The position numbers were made by a program, and so were the translations under genes. This document shows positions 52,243-61,373 of a stretch of DNA of 64,000 nucleotides, piece after piece (the first letter of the stretch is position 1; every line of letters begins with the position of its first letter). Below the pieces are notes generated by a model that made no database searches, had not been told where the DNA came from, and saw nothing but the letters and a program-made list of their open reading frames with translations. Location: assembly GCA_023269545.1 (NCBI GenBank), contig JAHFTB010000008.1:34102-98101 (forward strand), read 5' to 3'. The DNA is from Verrucomicrobiota bacterium. GTDB lineage: Bacteria; Verrucomicrobiota; Verrucomicrobiia; Chthoniobacterales; Xiphinematobacteraceae.

Positions 52243-53103
52243 ATGAACGATCTCTGCATTCTCGTTCCCACATTCCCGGATTGCGAAGACATTGCTGAAT
52301 TTACTGTCTCACGGATTAAAAAGTTCTGGCCGGATCATCCGAAGCTTTTTTTGTGTGGCTTAGGACGGGGAGAAATTTCCTCTACATCGCCTCACGCAGA
52401 CTGGATGACTATTCTGTACGAAGCCTGCGAGGCTCTCTGGAAGAGAGGATTTCGCAAAGTCTATCTGCTCCTGGATGATCATCCTCCCTTAGGTCCTTGT
52501 CATGCGCTCCATTTGAATCAAACCCTGCCTGTGGTTTTGCAGAACCTTGGCGCGATCAATATTTCCCTACTTGGAACAGGCCAAGGCCGACCTTCCTATG
52601 GCACTCGAGTGAAAGTGAACGGATTTTCGTTTGAGCATGTAGATTCGGAGCAACTTTGGAAATTTTCCCTCCACCCCGCTCTGTGGAACCTCGAAAATTT
52701 GCGCGCGCTTTTGCAAGAAATGATACGCCTTCTCCCGTTCGAGCAGCGTACTCCTTGGATGTTCGAACGATGGGGAGGCGCTCCGGAGGCACCTTTCCCT
52801 ATGGACTGGAAATCAGGGAGCTATAGAATTCAAGGACACACCATGCGGTTTCAAGTCCTGCACCCATGGATCCCGGGAGCCCGACACGTTGCCCGCGGCC
52901 TGGAACTTCTAGCAGACTTATTTGGAAAAGGGCCCCTGGTCCGGCGTCCCCTGGGATTTATCCGTCAGCTTTATGATGGGCCATATCCCATCCTTTGGAG
53001 CGGCATCATGAAGAAAAAAGAGGTCAATCCGGACTTTTTATTTTATTTGCAACTGATTGCTCAAGAAGACTTTCTTGAAAACTTGCCGCATCGCTTCTTA
53101 TAA
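52243..53103 (+). CDS. Glycosyltransferase-like protein of unknown specificity
   Basis: A 286-residue protein starting MNDLCILVPTFPDCEDIAEF, chosen because the frame's 34-residue upstream extension (to 52141) has no relation to a protein domain. It has a GT-A-like arrangement: a first strand ILVPTFP, then KVYLLLDDHPPLGP, with DDH possibly taking the place of the DxD metal motif. Later come ISLLGTGQGRPSYGTR, a WRSG-type tail and PYPILWSG. I know no characterised member. Position at the head of a surface-glycan operon supports a glycan role. Confidence 0.6.
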   Translation: MNDLCILVPTFPDCEDIAEFTVSRIKKFWPDHPKLFLCGLGRGEISSTSPHADWMTILYEACEALWKRGFRKVYLLLDDHPPLGPCHALHLNQTLPVVLQNLGAINISLLGTGQGRPSYGTRVKVNGFSFEHVDSEQLWKFSLHPALWNLENLRALLQEMIRLLPFEQRTPWMFERWGGAPEAPFPMDWKSGSYRIQGHTMRFQVLHPWIPGARHVARGLELLADLFGKGPLVRRPLGFIRQLYDGPYPILWSGIMKKKEVNPDFLFYLQLIAQEDFLENLPHRFL

Positions 53104-53111
53104 TCCGTTTC

Positions 53112-54002
53112 ATGAGGTTAATTGGCATCATGCTCGTCCGCAACGAGGATGTTTTTATTGAACGAGCTATTCGCAATGCGCTTCCCGCCTGTGATGACTT
53201 TATCGTGGCTAATCACCAATCCAAAGATCGTACCACAGAGATTTTGGAATCCTTGCAAAGCGAATTTTCGAATCGAATCAAAGTTCATCACATTCGGAAT
53301 TCTGACGATTCTCACGCTTTCATCCGTAGTTATGCGGGTTCCAACACCTGGATATTAGGAGTGGATGGAGATGAAATTTACGATCCGGCGGGCCTTCTCC
53401 GTTTGAAAACAAAACTTCTGGCCGGTGAATACGCAGATTCTTGGATCGTATTTGGCGGCGTTTTAAACGTTCGCGAACTCCGGGGGAACTCTGCCTTCGG
53501 GCACTTTTCTCCCCCTTGTCGCAGCATGACTAAACTTTATAATTTTAATGCGATAGAGGACTGGGCGGGCCCTTGCGCCGAACGTCTTCACGGGGGTTCC
53601 ATTCGATTTCGGCCTGGCTATCATGATCAACTGCGGCTTGATCTTCACAAGCAGTATTCGTGGGAGGATTTGGACTTCCGTTGTCTCCACGTTTGCTTCC
53701 TTCGACGCTCTTCGCTGGAACCGGAGAACGGCCTTTTTCGAAAAAATATTATGGATGTTCGAGCGTGGAGTAGGACCAAAGCTTTACAAAAACTCTATGG
53801 CGTTCTGATTGGAAGCCCTGCCCCGGATTGGAAAGAGCAGAAGTATGCTCGAGGTCCTTTGGTGCAATGCGAGGTGAGCGCTTTCTTCCCTGCCCAGGAA
53901 CCAGGCTTTCTTAAGGAAAACATGGAGTCACTCCATTCGGTTCCTGGGAGCAATTCGCGGTCTTTTTTTGACGTGGGCTCTACGAACGGAAGTTTCTCAT
54001 GA
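53112..54002 (+). CDS. Glycosyltransferase, GT2 (GT-A) type
   Basis: A 296-residue protein with a GT-A core: IGIMLVRNEDVFIERAIRN, the strand DDFIVANHQSKDRTTEILES and the metal motif region WILGVDGDEIYDP. The C-terminal portion (about 261-282) is encoded by repeat D3, so it is probably not original sequence. The stop overlaps the next ATG (ATGA). The acceptor is unknown, presumably a surface glycan. Confidence 0.8.
   Translation: MRLIGIMLVRNEDVFIERAIRNALPACDDFIVANHQSKDRTTEILESLQSEFSNRIKVHHIRNSDDSHAFIRSYAGSNTWILGVDGDEIYDPAGLLRLKTKLLAGEYADSWIVFGGVLNVRELRGNSAFGHFSPPCRSMTKLYNFNAIEDWAGPCAERLHGGSIRFRPGYHDQLRLDLHKQYSWEDLDFRCLHVCFLRRSSLEPENGLFRKNIMDVRAWSRTKALQKLYGVLIGSPAPDWKEQKYARGPLVQCEVSAFFPAQEPGFLKENMESLHSVPGSNSRSFFDVGSTNGSFS
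53892..53958 (+). repeat. Family D inverted-repeat element, copy D3, inside a coding end
   Basis: Paired ends CCCAGGAACC and GGTTCCTGGG flank TTTCTTAAGGAAAACATGGA and a further 15 bases. Similarity to D1 continues through GGGAGCAATTCGC. It is within the 3' end of the glycosyltransferase gene 53112-54002 and encodes about residues 261-282. Confidence 0.7.
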
Positions 54003-55075
54003 GAGTGGGTTTTATTGTAAACAGCCGCGTTCCTTCTTTCGATGCCATACGAAGAGGAATGCCTCCTTGGGGGCTGGCTCTGGGTTGGGATGACGCCGGT
54101 GCCACTATGAGTTATATGCGGTTTCGGTGGCTTGCGCGGTTTCAACCCGAGGGGATTCACTATGAATTGTATCGGCCCTGGCGCTTCTATGAAGCCGTAG
54201 TATTTATGAAATCGATGGGAGCCGCTTGCATGGAAACCATCGCTCGACTCCGTAAGGTAGGCACAGCCGTTCTCTTCGAAGCAAATGTCGACTATTACAC
54301 CACCTGGAATGGGCTCGTGCCCATGGCAGATATGGCGCCGACCCCGCAACAGAAAGCTGATGCCGAGCAAATCACTAAAATGGCAAATGCTGTCATTGCC
54401 TCCTCCCGACATCTGACGCAGATCTGCGCCCGCATGAATCCGGCAGCCCATTGGGTGGCAGATAATATTTTGCCCGAGTTTTTAACTCTTTCTCGTTGGA
54501 ATACCGGACCTGACGGACGGTTGCCCGTGTGGTGGAGCGGAATGGCTGCTAAGTCATTCGAATTATTAGCAGCTGAAGAAAGCTTACTGCATTTTCAAGA
54601 CCGTATCCATCTCCATATGGTCATGGATGATTTTTCTCAAGGAAAGGCAAAATGGCGCCCGGAGGTATCGACGCGATTTGAGACATTCCTTAGCAAAATC
54701 CCTCATACCTTTCATCGCTTTAAGTCCATCCCGCACTTATTAAAGCTTTATTCCACAGGCGGGGTGATTATTTCTCCGCGGTTTTTGGAAATTCCTTACA
54801 ATTTAGGACATTCGGAGTGGAAAATCACACTAGGCATGGCATGCGGTTTACCCGCATTAGCAAGTCCACAACCCAGCTATGAGGACGTTGCCCAACGAGC
54901 TCATCCCGATGCTATTCGGATTTGCCGAAATTACTTTCACTGGGAAGAAGCACTGGAATGGGCGTGCACGCGACCGCAACAGCCCAGCGAAGAAGCACAG
55001 GAAGTCGTCCGTCGTCACTATCTCTCCCCATTAATTGCAGAACAACATAGGAAAGCAGTGCAAAGCGCACTTTAG
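53999..55075 (+). CDS. Glycosyltransferase-like protein (GT-B type)
   Basis: A 358-residue protein starting MRVGFIVNSRVPSFDAIRRG. The first half has a Rossmann-like outline with a histidine-poor acceptor domain. The second half has segments resembling GT-B donor domains: LKLYSTGGVIISPRFLEIPY, KITLGMACGLPALASPQPSYEDV. The E-x7-E motif is not clear. Overlaps the preceding gene by 4 bases, consistent with coupling in the glycan operon. Probably a sugar transferase, specificity unknown. Confidence 0.65.
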   Translation: MRVGFIVNSRVPSFDAIRRGMPPWGLALGWDDAGATMSYMRFRWLARFQPEGIHYELYRPWRFYEAVVFMKSMGAACMETIARLRKVGTAVLFEANVDYYTTWNGLVPMADMAPTPQQKADAEQITKMANAVIASSRHLTQICARMNPAAHWVADNILPEFLTLSRWNTGPDGRLPVWWSGMAAKSFELLAAEESLLHFQDRIHLHMVMDDFSQGKAKWRPEVSTRFETFLSKIPHTFHRFKSIPHLLKLYSTGGVIISPRFLEIPYNLGHSEWKITLGMACGLPALASPQPSYEDVAQRAHPDAIRICRNYFHWEEALEWACTRPQQPSEEAQEVVRRHYLSPLIAEQHRKAVQSAL

Positions 55076-55087
55076 AAACATAGACAA

Positions 55088-56218
55088 ATGCAAAAGCGGC
55101 AAATTTATTTTTTTAAAATCGGAGGATTTTCGGAAATCAATCACATTCTCCTTAACGAACTTAAGGCTCGTTTTTCCGAACATGAGTTCCGTACGGTGGA
55201 CGTGGAAAAGGAGATTATCTGTCAGGCCGGAGGTTTCTTGTACCTGCGCGCTTTTACGGAGGCTGTGGCACGGTACGGATTCTATATTCTGAGACAAAGA
55301 ATGCCCCCTCGAAATTTTTTTCCACGGCTGCCTTGTGTGTTCACCGCAATCCAAAGATGGAGTCGCAAAAATGTTCATCCTAGGCGGACCGCGTTTACTT
55401 TCCAAACACAGTCCTTATTTAATGCCGGACGAGAAGGGGTTCCTCATTTTGTTTATACGGATCATACTTATTTTGCCAACCGCCGTTATGATCAGACTAA
55501 GCCCCTGCTGCCGGTATCCAAACGGTGGAAACAAATGGAAAAGGAACTCTATCAAAAGGCAAATTTTAACTTCACCTTCAGTCAATTTGCAGCCGATTCC
55601 ATCATCGAAGATTATGGAGTTCCTTCCGCTCAAGTCCGTTGCGTTTACTCCGGTCCAGGTACTGGCTTCCCCTTTAGCACGAATACGAGTCGTAGGACCG
55701 GACAACAAATTCTTTTCGTAGGAGGGGAGTGGGAACGGAAAGGAGGACCCGACCTCTTGAAAGCGTTTTCTCTGGTACGGCGGGAGATCCCCGAGGCTGA
55801 GCTTATTGTTATAGGAAGCGATCCCAGAACCTTTATGCCCGGCCTCACTGCCATCAAGAGGATTCCCGTAGAACGTCTGAAGTCCTACTATGAGAGCGCG
55901 GATATTTTTTGTTTGCCCAGTCGTAGGGATCCCTCCGCCAACGTATTAGTAGAAGCAGCTGCATATGCCTTACCTATTGTAGCGACCGCTGTGGGAGGAA
56001 ACAAGGAACGGGTAGTGGACAAAGAAACAGGATTCTTAGTTGCTCCGGGAGATATCGACTCACTGGCAAAATGTCTTTGTCGCCTTTTACGAGATGCTCA
56101 ACTACGAACCGAAATGGGGGAGTTAGGGCGCAAGCGGGCCATGGAGATTTTTCATTGGTCGAGTGTAATGGATAAAATTACCAGTACGATCGGAGAAAAA
56201 ATTAAGGATGTGTGCTAA
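55088..56218 (+). CDS. Glycosyltransferase, GT4 family
   Basis: A 376-residue GT-B protein. Donor-side motifs: ILFVGGEWERKGGPDLLKAF, ELIVIGSDPRTF, and IFCLPSRRDPSANVLVEAAAYALPIVATAVGGN with the E-x7-E-like region. It starts with KRQIYFFKIGGFSEINHILL. ATG 55088 is directly after the previous gene (12-base gap). The sulfotransferase frame overlaps its end by 7 bases if read from GTG 56212. Confidence 0.85.
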   Translation: MQKRQIYFFKIGGFSEINHILLNELKARFSEHEFRTVDVEKEIICQAGGFLYLRAFTEAVARYGFYILRQRMPPRNFFPRLPCVFTAIQRWSRKNVHPRRTAFTFQTQSLFNAGREGVPHFVYTDHTYFANRRYDQTKPLLPVSKRWKQMEKELYQKANFNFTFSQFAADSIIEDYGVPSAQVRCVYSGPGTGFPFSTNTSRRTGQQILFVGGEWERKGGPDLLKAFSLVRREIPEAELIVIGSDPRTFMPGLTAIKRIPVERLKSYYESADIFCLPSRRDPSANVLVEAAAYALPIVATAVGGNKERVVDKETGFLVAPGDIDSLAKCLCRLLRDAQLRTEMGELGRKRAMEIFHWSSVMDKITSTIGEKIKDVC

Positions 56219-56223
56219 TAGAT

Positions 56224-57054
56224 ATGCCTTCTGTTTCTCCTAATATTAAGTTAGAATTGCAGAAAGCTTGGAGATTAGGGACCTCTTTTTTTCGGGCCCG
56301 CCCCGATTTTCTCCTTCCTGGAGCCCCCAAATGTGCCACTTCTTCACTTTATGATTGGCTGAGCTTACATCCCATGGTGAGAAGGGCTTCTCGTAAAGAA
56401 CCAGCAAATTTCATCCATTATCCCACCAGTGAATTGCGTTCACGCATGCACTTTCCACCGCGAATACCATGGAGCTCCCCTTTTATCACAGGAGAAGCCA
56501 GCGTGGAATATTTTAGTCACCCCCATGCGGCTAAGCACATTCGCGATATCTTTCCCCAAGTAAGATTGCTCTTTATGTTAAGGGATCCGGTTCAACGTGC
56601 GTGGTCCGACTATTGCATGTTTATTCATAGCAATGTCGAAACAGAGGACTTTAATCTGGTGATAGAGCGGAGCGTACGGTGGTTTGCTGATCCCGATACG
56701 AAGCCGTTGGTCAGTTCCGCTCTAAAAAATACCTTCAGTCCCGTGCGCTATTTGGCAAATGGTTTGTATGCCGAAGTTTTGTCTCGGTGGTTTCAATATT
56801 TTTCACCGAAACAGTGTCTCATTGTATTCCAAGAAGATCTTCTCGCGAGGCCCGAATTTGTGCAGGCCCAGGTCCTACGACACCTCCAACTTCCTTTGAC
56901 TTATTCATCGCCGTTTCCTTACGCACGTAAAGGATGTTCTCAGGAGACTATGCGACCTGAAACGCGCGCTTTGCTTAAGCATTTTTACCGCGAACCGAAT
57001 GAGCGGTTGGAGGATTTATTACATATGAAACTTCCGTGGTGCAAATATGACTGA
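56224..57054 (+). CDS. Sulfotransferase
   Basis: PAPS-dependent transfer of a sulfate group to a sugar or lipid acceptor. The phosphosulfate loop FLLPGAPKCATSSLYDWLSL (about 26-45) and the 3'-phosphate motif RDPVQRAWSDYCMF are clear. The C-terminal LARPEFVQAQVLRHLQLPLT helix is typical of carbohydrate sulfotransferases. Start: the frame is open from GTG 56212; I use ATG 56224 (MPSVSPNIKLEL), which avoids overlap with the upstream stop. Its position among glycosyltransferases indicates that the surface glycan is sulfated. No PAPS synthesis genes are in the window. Confidence 0.85.
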   Translation: MPSVSPNIKLELQKAWRLGTSFFRARPDFLLPGAPKCATSSLYDWLSLHPMVRRASRKEPANFIHYPTSELRSRMHFPPRIPWSSPFITGEASVEYFSHPHAAKHIRDIFPQVRLLFMLRDPVQRAWSDYCMFIHSNVETEDFNLVIERSVRWFADPDTKPLVSSALKNTFSPVRYLANGLYAEVLSRWFQYFSPKQCLIVFQEDLLARPEFVQAQVLRHLQLPLTYSSPFPYARKGCSQETMRPETRALLKHFYREPNERLEDLLHMKLPWCKYD

Positions 57055-58192
57055 ACCCATTTCGATACTTTCCAATATGTATTATACTGTTTGGAATTTT
57101 GCGAGTGGACTCAAGAATGCGCTTCCGCGTATGAGGAACACCTATCAGTTGCGTCATTTGCGGTGTGGTTTCAGCGGAGAGCCTCAGATTCGGATCAACT
57201 ACGGTAGCCTTCCCTCTCATTCCATTGTCATTGGAGGTGCTGTCAAACTCCTTCAGCTCCGCAGGCGCTTTCCCAATGTGGAAGAAAACTTTAATTTAAT
57301 TTATCTTGTCAGCAGTGCGTTACCCTCCTATGTGCTCGATTTTGTACGAGCTGCAAAAAGCCAGGGATGCAAATTAGTTTGGAACCAGAATGGCGTGGCC
57401 TATCCGGCATGGTGCGGCGACTATTATCCCTGGTTAAATAAAAACATGCGAAAGCTGATCCACATGGCAGACTTTGTGATCTATCAAAGCGAATTTTGCA
57501 AGGTATCAGCGGATCGATATTTAGGCAAAGTAGAAGCTCCCCATGTCATTCTCTTTAACCCGGTAGATACGGAAGTATTTGCTCCGGCTGAGAAACCGCC
57601 GGATTTTTCGAGATGTGAACTGCTTGCCATGGGAACCAGCCACCATTTCTACAGAGTCTTATCATCCCTCGAAACCCTGTCGGTTCTCAGAAAGCAGCTT
57701 GGAGTAAATGCTTATCTTACTATTGCAGGGCAATTTCGATGGAGAGGAGGAAATGCGCAGGTCAAAAGAGCCATTCGTAAAAAAGAATTAACAGCTTATG
57801 TGCGTATCCTTCCTCCCTTCACCCAAGAAGAGGCTGTTCCTATTTATAAAAACGCACACATTCTTCTTCATTCCAAGTATAAGGACCCTTGTCCCACCGT
57901 GCCAATCGAAGCTATGGCCATGGGAATCCCTGTGATAGGAAGCAATAGCGGAGGGATGCCCGAACTCGTTCCTCCATCTGTGGGAATTCTGGTGAACGTG
58001 CCTGAAGATTGGACGTGCGATCATGCTCCGGAGCCGCACGATCTCGCTACCGCAGTCGTTCGTATTATGTCCGCTTACTCCGCTTATTCCTGCCAAGCCA
58101 GACAACATGCTTTACAAACGTTCGATAAGAATTACTGGCTTCGCGCTCATGAGACAATTTTTAACGCTCTTCTTATGGGAAAATTAGCATGA
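57047..58192 (+). CDS. Glycosyltransferase, GT4 family
   Basis: A 381-residue GT-B protein: HSIVIGGAVKLLQLRRRFPN, VWNQNGVAYPAWCGDYYPW, YQSEFCKVSADRYLG in the acceptor half. Donor half with LTIAGQFRWRGGNAQVKRAI, HILLHSKYKDPCPTVPIEAM and GIPVIGSNSGGMPELVPPSVG. Overlaps the sulfotransferase by 8 bases and the next gene by 4. Part of the operon. Confidence 0.85.
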   Translation: MTEPISILSNMYYTVWNFASGLKNALPRMRNTYQLRHLRCGFSGEPQIRINYGSLPSHSIVIGGAVKLLQLRRRFPNVEENFNLIYLVSSALPSYVLDFVRAAKSQGCKLVWNQNGVAYPAWCGDYYPWLNKNMRKLIHMADFVIYQSEFCKVSADRYLGKVEAPHVILFNPVDTEVFAPAEKPPDFSRCELLAMGTSHHFYRVLSSLETLSVLRKQLGVNAYLTIAGQFRWRGGNAQVKRAIRKKELTAYVRILPPFTQEEAVPIYKNAHILLHSKYKDPCPTVPIEAMAMGIPVIGSNSGGMPELVPPSVGILVNVPEDWTCDHAPEPHDLATAVVRIMSAYSAYSCQARQHALQTFDKNYWLRAHETIFNALLMGKLA

Positions 58193-59085
58193 ATTTTCCT
58201 CAACAATCACTCCTCGTCACAGGAACGCACGGCCCCTTGTCCGCAGCATTTTTAAATTGGTTGGAAAAAACCCCTCATAAGGTATTGCGCGTGAGTCGTC
58301 ATCCCGGAGTGGGTGAATTCAGTTGGGAAGACTTGTGGGCAGGAAATCTTCTGGAATCTGTGAATGTAGTGATTGATTTTGCCTGGAGCACAATTACCGG
58401 TTCTTCTGAACAACACCCTGGAATCGAATGGAGAGTGGATCTGCCCCGACTTTCACGCTTGCTCACGCGAGTGACGGAATGCGGCGTTTCCGTACCCCGA
58501 TACATTTTTATTTCTTCGGGAGGGACTGTATATGGCAATGCTAATCAGCGCCCCAGCCAGGAGGAGGATGAACTTCTGCCTTGCGGTTGGCATGGTTTTG
58601 CAAAAGCGGCTGCTGAAAATCTCGTGCGTCGATTTGGAACTCTTGGCGTCGACTTCACCATCCTGCGTCCCTCCAATATTTATGGCTTTCCTCTTCATTC
58701 CGGACCGCCGCGCCTGATTCCTTATCTCTTAGACTCCATTTACGAAGGCAGAAGCTTTGAAATCCGAGGAGATGGCACGGCCTTAAAGGACTATCTTCAT
58801 CTGGAGGACTTCCTTGCGGCTATGGGAGAGGTCATTCAACAGCAATTATCAGGAGTCTTCAATATTGCTGCTGGAAAATCTTATTCCATATCAGAGGTCA
58901 TCCAACTTGTCGAAGGAATCACAGGGAAAAAAGCCAGAGTGACTTATCGCGATGCCCAGAAATGGGATACCACACGGAGTCTGCTCTCCTGTGACAAATT
59001 AATGAACTGTTCTCCCTGGCGACCCTCAATTTCTCTCCCTCAAGGAATGCACCCCCTCCCCCTCCTGAAACATGCAGTTGCGTAA
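58189..59085 (+). CDS. NAD-dependent epimerase/dehydratase-like (extended SDR), active-site variant
   Basis: A 298-residue extended SDR. The cofactor motif is LLVTGTHGPLSAAFL instead of TGxxGFIG. SSGGTVYGN, the LRPSNIYG and RGDGTALKDYLHLEDF segments are conserved, as are GVFNIAAGKSYSISEVI. The catalytic Tyr-x3-Lys reads HGFAK, with His135 in place of Tyr and Lys139 kept. Activity may thus be altered or lost. Located in the middle of the glycan operon; a nucleotide-sugar role is expected by context. Confidence 0.8.
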   Translation: MNFPQQSLLVTGTHGPLSAAFLNWLEKTPHKVLRVSRHPGVGEFSWEDLWAGNLLESVNVVIDFAWSTITGSSEQHPGIEWRVDLPRLSRLLTRVTECGVSVPRYIFISSGGTVYGNANQRPSQEEDELLPCGWHGFAKAAAENLVRRFGTLGVDFTILRPSNIYGFPLHSGPPRLIPYLLDSIYEGRSFEIRGDGTALKDYLHLEDFLAAMGEVIQQQLSGVFNIAAGKSYSISEVIQLVEGITGKKARVTYRDAQKWDTTRSLLSCDKLMNCSPWRPSISLPQGMHPLPLLKHAVA

Positions 59086-60139
59086 TAAAGCAAAACCCTC
59101 CCCATCCTATCATTGCCCTGTTACAGTTCTTCTTCCCGTTTACAATCCCGGAAGATTTTTACGTCATTCGTTAGATAGGATATTAAATCAATCCTGGTCG
59201 AATTTCGAATTACTCATTGTGGACGATGGTTCTACAGACGCAAGTTGGGCGGTAATATCCTCCTATAAGGATAAGCGAATTCGTGCGTTAAAAAATGACC
59301 GTAATCTCGGTATTGCAGCCACATTAAATCGAGGTTTAGAAATGGCCTCCGGCGAATTCGTAGCCCGATACGATATTGATGACTTCAGTCGTCATGATCG
59401 CATGAAAAAACAGCTGCAAACCTTCGATCAGCATAAAGATACAGTCGCTGTTTTTTCCCGAGGACGATTAATAGATGAGAAAAATCGGCTAATAGGATGG
59501 GTGCGAACGCCGCAAAATAGTCAGGCAGTACGCTGGGATTTATGTTTTCGAAATACTCTTATTCACGGCTCGGTGATGTTTCGGAAAAAATTCGTTTGGG
59601 AAAAATTAGGAGGCTATCAGCTCTTACGTACCTGCGAAGATTATGATCTTTGGTCCCGCATAATCAGAGATCAAGGGCATATTGTTGTTTTGAAAGAAAA
59701 TCTCGTGGATTACCGCATTCACACAAACTCTATGATGGGTAAGGAACATAGCGAGGGAGCTTTCACTGGCCATTACGAAACCATGCGGCGGATCATGGAA
59801 CAAAATTGTCGGGAATTTATGCCAGGGCTCCTTTCGGAACAGCAAATTAGCATTCTGTGCTCCGCTTGGATGGATCCTATTAGAGCGGATTGGAAGGCAT
59901 TTTTTTTCATTCAAAAAGAAATGCTTCGACATCTTAAAAAACCGGATCAGCGAGAAGTTCAAAAAATCCTCATCGAACAAGATTTTTCCTTATACCGCAA
60001 ATGTCGCCAAGCGCACTGCGCCATTCCATTTCTACGTGCTCTCTCTGAGAATGACCCGGCTCGGTTTGCCACCTTACCCTGGATCCGCATCCTGGGAGAT
60101 AAAGTCCTTGCAACTCTTAAGTGGAGATCCCCGCGATGA
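59072..60139 (+). CDS. Glycosyltransferase, GT2 family
   Basis: A 355-residue GT-A enzyme. PVTVLLPVYNPGRFLRHSLD and LLIVDDGSTDASWAVISSYK form the nucleotide-binding start. ARYDIDDFSRHDRM contains the DxD motif, and LRTCEDYDLWSRIIRD the catalytic ED region. Typical of O-antigen or capsule synthesis enzymes. Overlaps both neighbours (14 bases upstream, 4 downstream). Confidence 0.88.
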   Translation: MQLRNKAKPSPSYHCPVTVLLPVYNPGRFLRHSLDRILNQSWSNFELLIVDDGSTDASWAVISSYKDKRIRALKNDRNLGIAATLNRGLEMASGEFVARYDIDDFSRHDRMKKQLQTFDQHKDTVAVFSRGRLIDEKNRLIGWVRTPQNSQAVRWDLCFRNTLIHGSVMFRKKFVWEKLGGYQLLRTCEDYDLWSRIIRDQGHIVVLKENLVDYRIHTNSMMGKEHSEGAFTGHYETMRRIMEQNCREFMPGLLSEQQISILCSAWMDPIRADWKAFFFIQKEMLRHLKKPDQREVQKILIEQDFSLYRKCRQAHCAIPFLRALSENDPARFATLPWIRILGDKVLATLKWRSPR

Positions 60140-61308
60140 AGTTTTTCTTTCTTTCCAGCTTTGCTCATTTGGCGCTCGATTCCGCTTCTCAGCGAGTGTC
60201 CGGAGGCGCCGAACTACAGGTGGCATTACTGGGAAAAGCCCTGGCTCGATTAGGACATGAAGTAGTCTTTATGGGCAGCGACATGCCTCGCTCGCATCCC
60301 CCGGTATTGGACGGCGTGCGACTTTTGCGCGGAGGGCGCTTCCATACCGGTGGTCTTTGGGATACCGCGTTCGCTTTTCCCTGTGTCATAAATGCTCTTA
60401 ACCAAGAAAAACCAGACTGTGTTCTTATTTTGGGTTGGACCACTTGGCTCTATTTTCTACTTCAATTACGTTCCCTATTTGGATTCCGACTGGTCTTTAT
60501 TTGCGGATCCGACACGGAAATTAATGGAGAATTCCGCTGCACATATCCGCTGCGAGGTGCGTTATTTGAAAAAGCGGTACAAGCCGCAGATCTTCGATTT
60601 GCCATGAGCAAATACCAAGAAACACTTTTTCAACAGTGCAATATGAAGTGCTCCCTATATCGCAACCTCATTTTGCCACGGACTTCACCGCGAACCGCTC
60701 ATAAAAATATCGATCTTCTTTGGGTAGCCCGCTGTCAGGCCTTTAAGCAGCCTCATCGCTTTTTGGATTTGATAGAAAAATTGCCCCATGCACGTTGCCA
60801 AATGATTTGTCCTCGAGAAGATGTCAGGCTTTGGGAATCCGTGCGAAAGCGTGCGAAAAAATTATCCCATCTCACATTTTTGGAGAAGGTTCCTTATCAC
60901 CAAATACAGAAACATTACGACGCGGCAAAAATTTTTGTAAATACCTCCTCTTTCGAAGGTTGGCCCAATAGTTTCATCCAGGCCGGCCTTGCTTCCACAG
61001 CACTTCTTTCCCTACACATCAATCCGGACGAATTATTCCACAAATACTCTCCCGGAAAATGCGCTGAAGGGGACTGTGCCCGTCTCGTAGAATACGCTCA
61101 ACACATGCTTGCTGATTCCACAGCGCTGGAGGTCATGCAAAAAGGCGCTGAAAACTTTGTCGCCGAACTTCATAACAATGAAAATAATGTCCGCCTTTTC
61201 TTGGAAGGCTTACAAACGGATCCCGCAGAACCGGCACCCCCCCTATTGGAACAATTGACGAATTCGTATCAGATTGGTGTGGCCGCTTGTGGTTTATGCT
61301 TATTGTAG
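60136..61308 (+). CDS. Glycosyltransferase, GT4 family
   Basis: A 390-residue GT-B protein starting MKFFFLSSFAHLALDSASQR, with RVSGGAELQVALLGKALARLGHEVVFM (acceptor-side GGAE motif), LLWVARCQAFKQPHRFLDLI and the donor region IFVNTSSFEGWPNSFIQAGL. The frame reads back to GTG 60121, but ATG 60136 overlaps the previous stop as ATGA, the coupling used throughout this operon. Confidence 0.85.
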   Translation: MKFFFLSSFAHLALDSASQRVSGGAELQVALLGKALARLGHEVVFMGSDMPRSHPPVLDGVRLLRGGRFHTGGLWDTAFAFPCVINALNQEKPDCVLILGWTTWLYFLLQLRSLFGFRLVFICGSDTEINGEFRCTYPLRGALFEKAVQAADLRFAMSKYQETLFQQCNMKCSLYRNLILPRTSPRTAHKNIDLLWVARCQAFKQPHRFLDLIEKLPHARCQMICPREDVRLWESVRKRAKKLSHLTFLEKVPYHQIQKHYDAAKIFVNTSSFEGWPNSFIQAGLASTALLSLHINPDELFHKYSPGKCAEGDCARLVEYAQHMLADSTALEVMQKGAENFVAELHNNENNVRLFLEGLQTDPAEPAPPLLEQLTNSYQIGVAACGLCLL

Positions 61309-61373
61309 AGCGGATGAAAAATACCCGAAACTCCTGATGTGCATTTTTTTCAAAATGTTTTTAAATATCCGGA

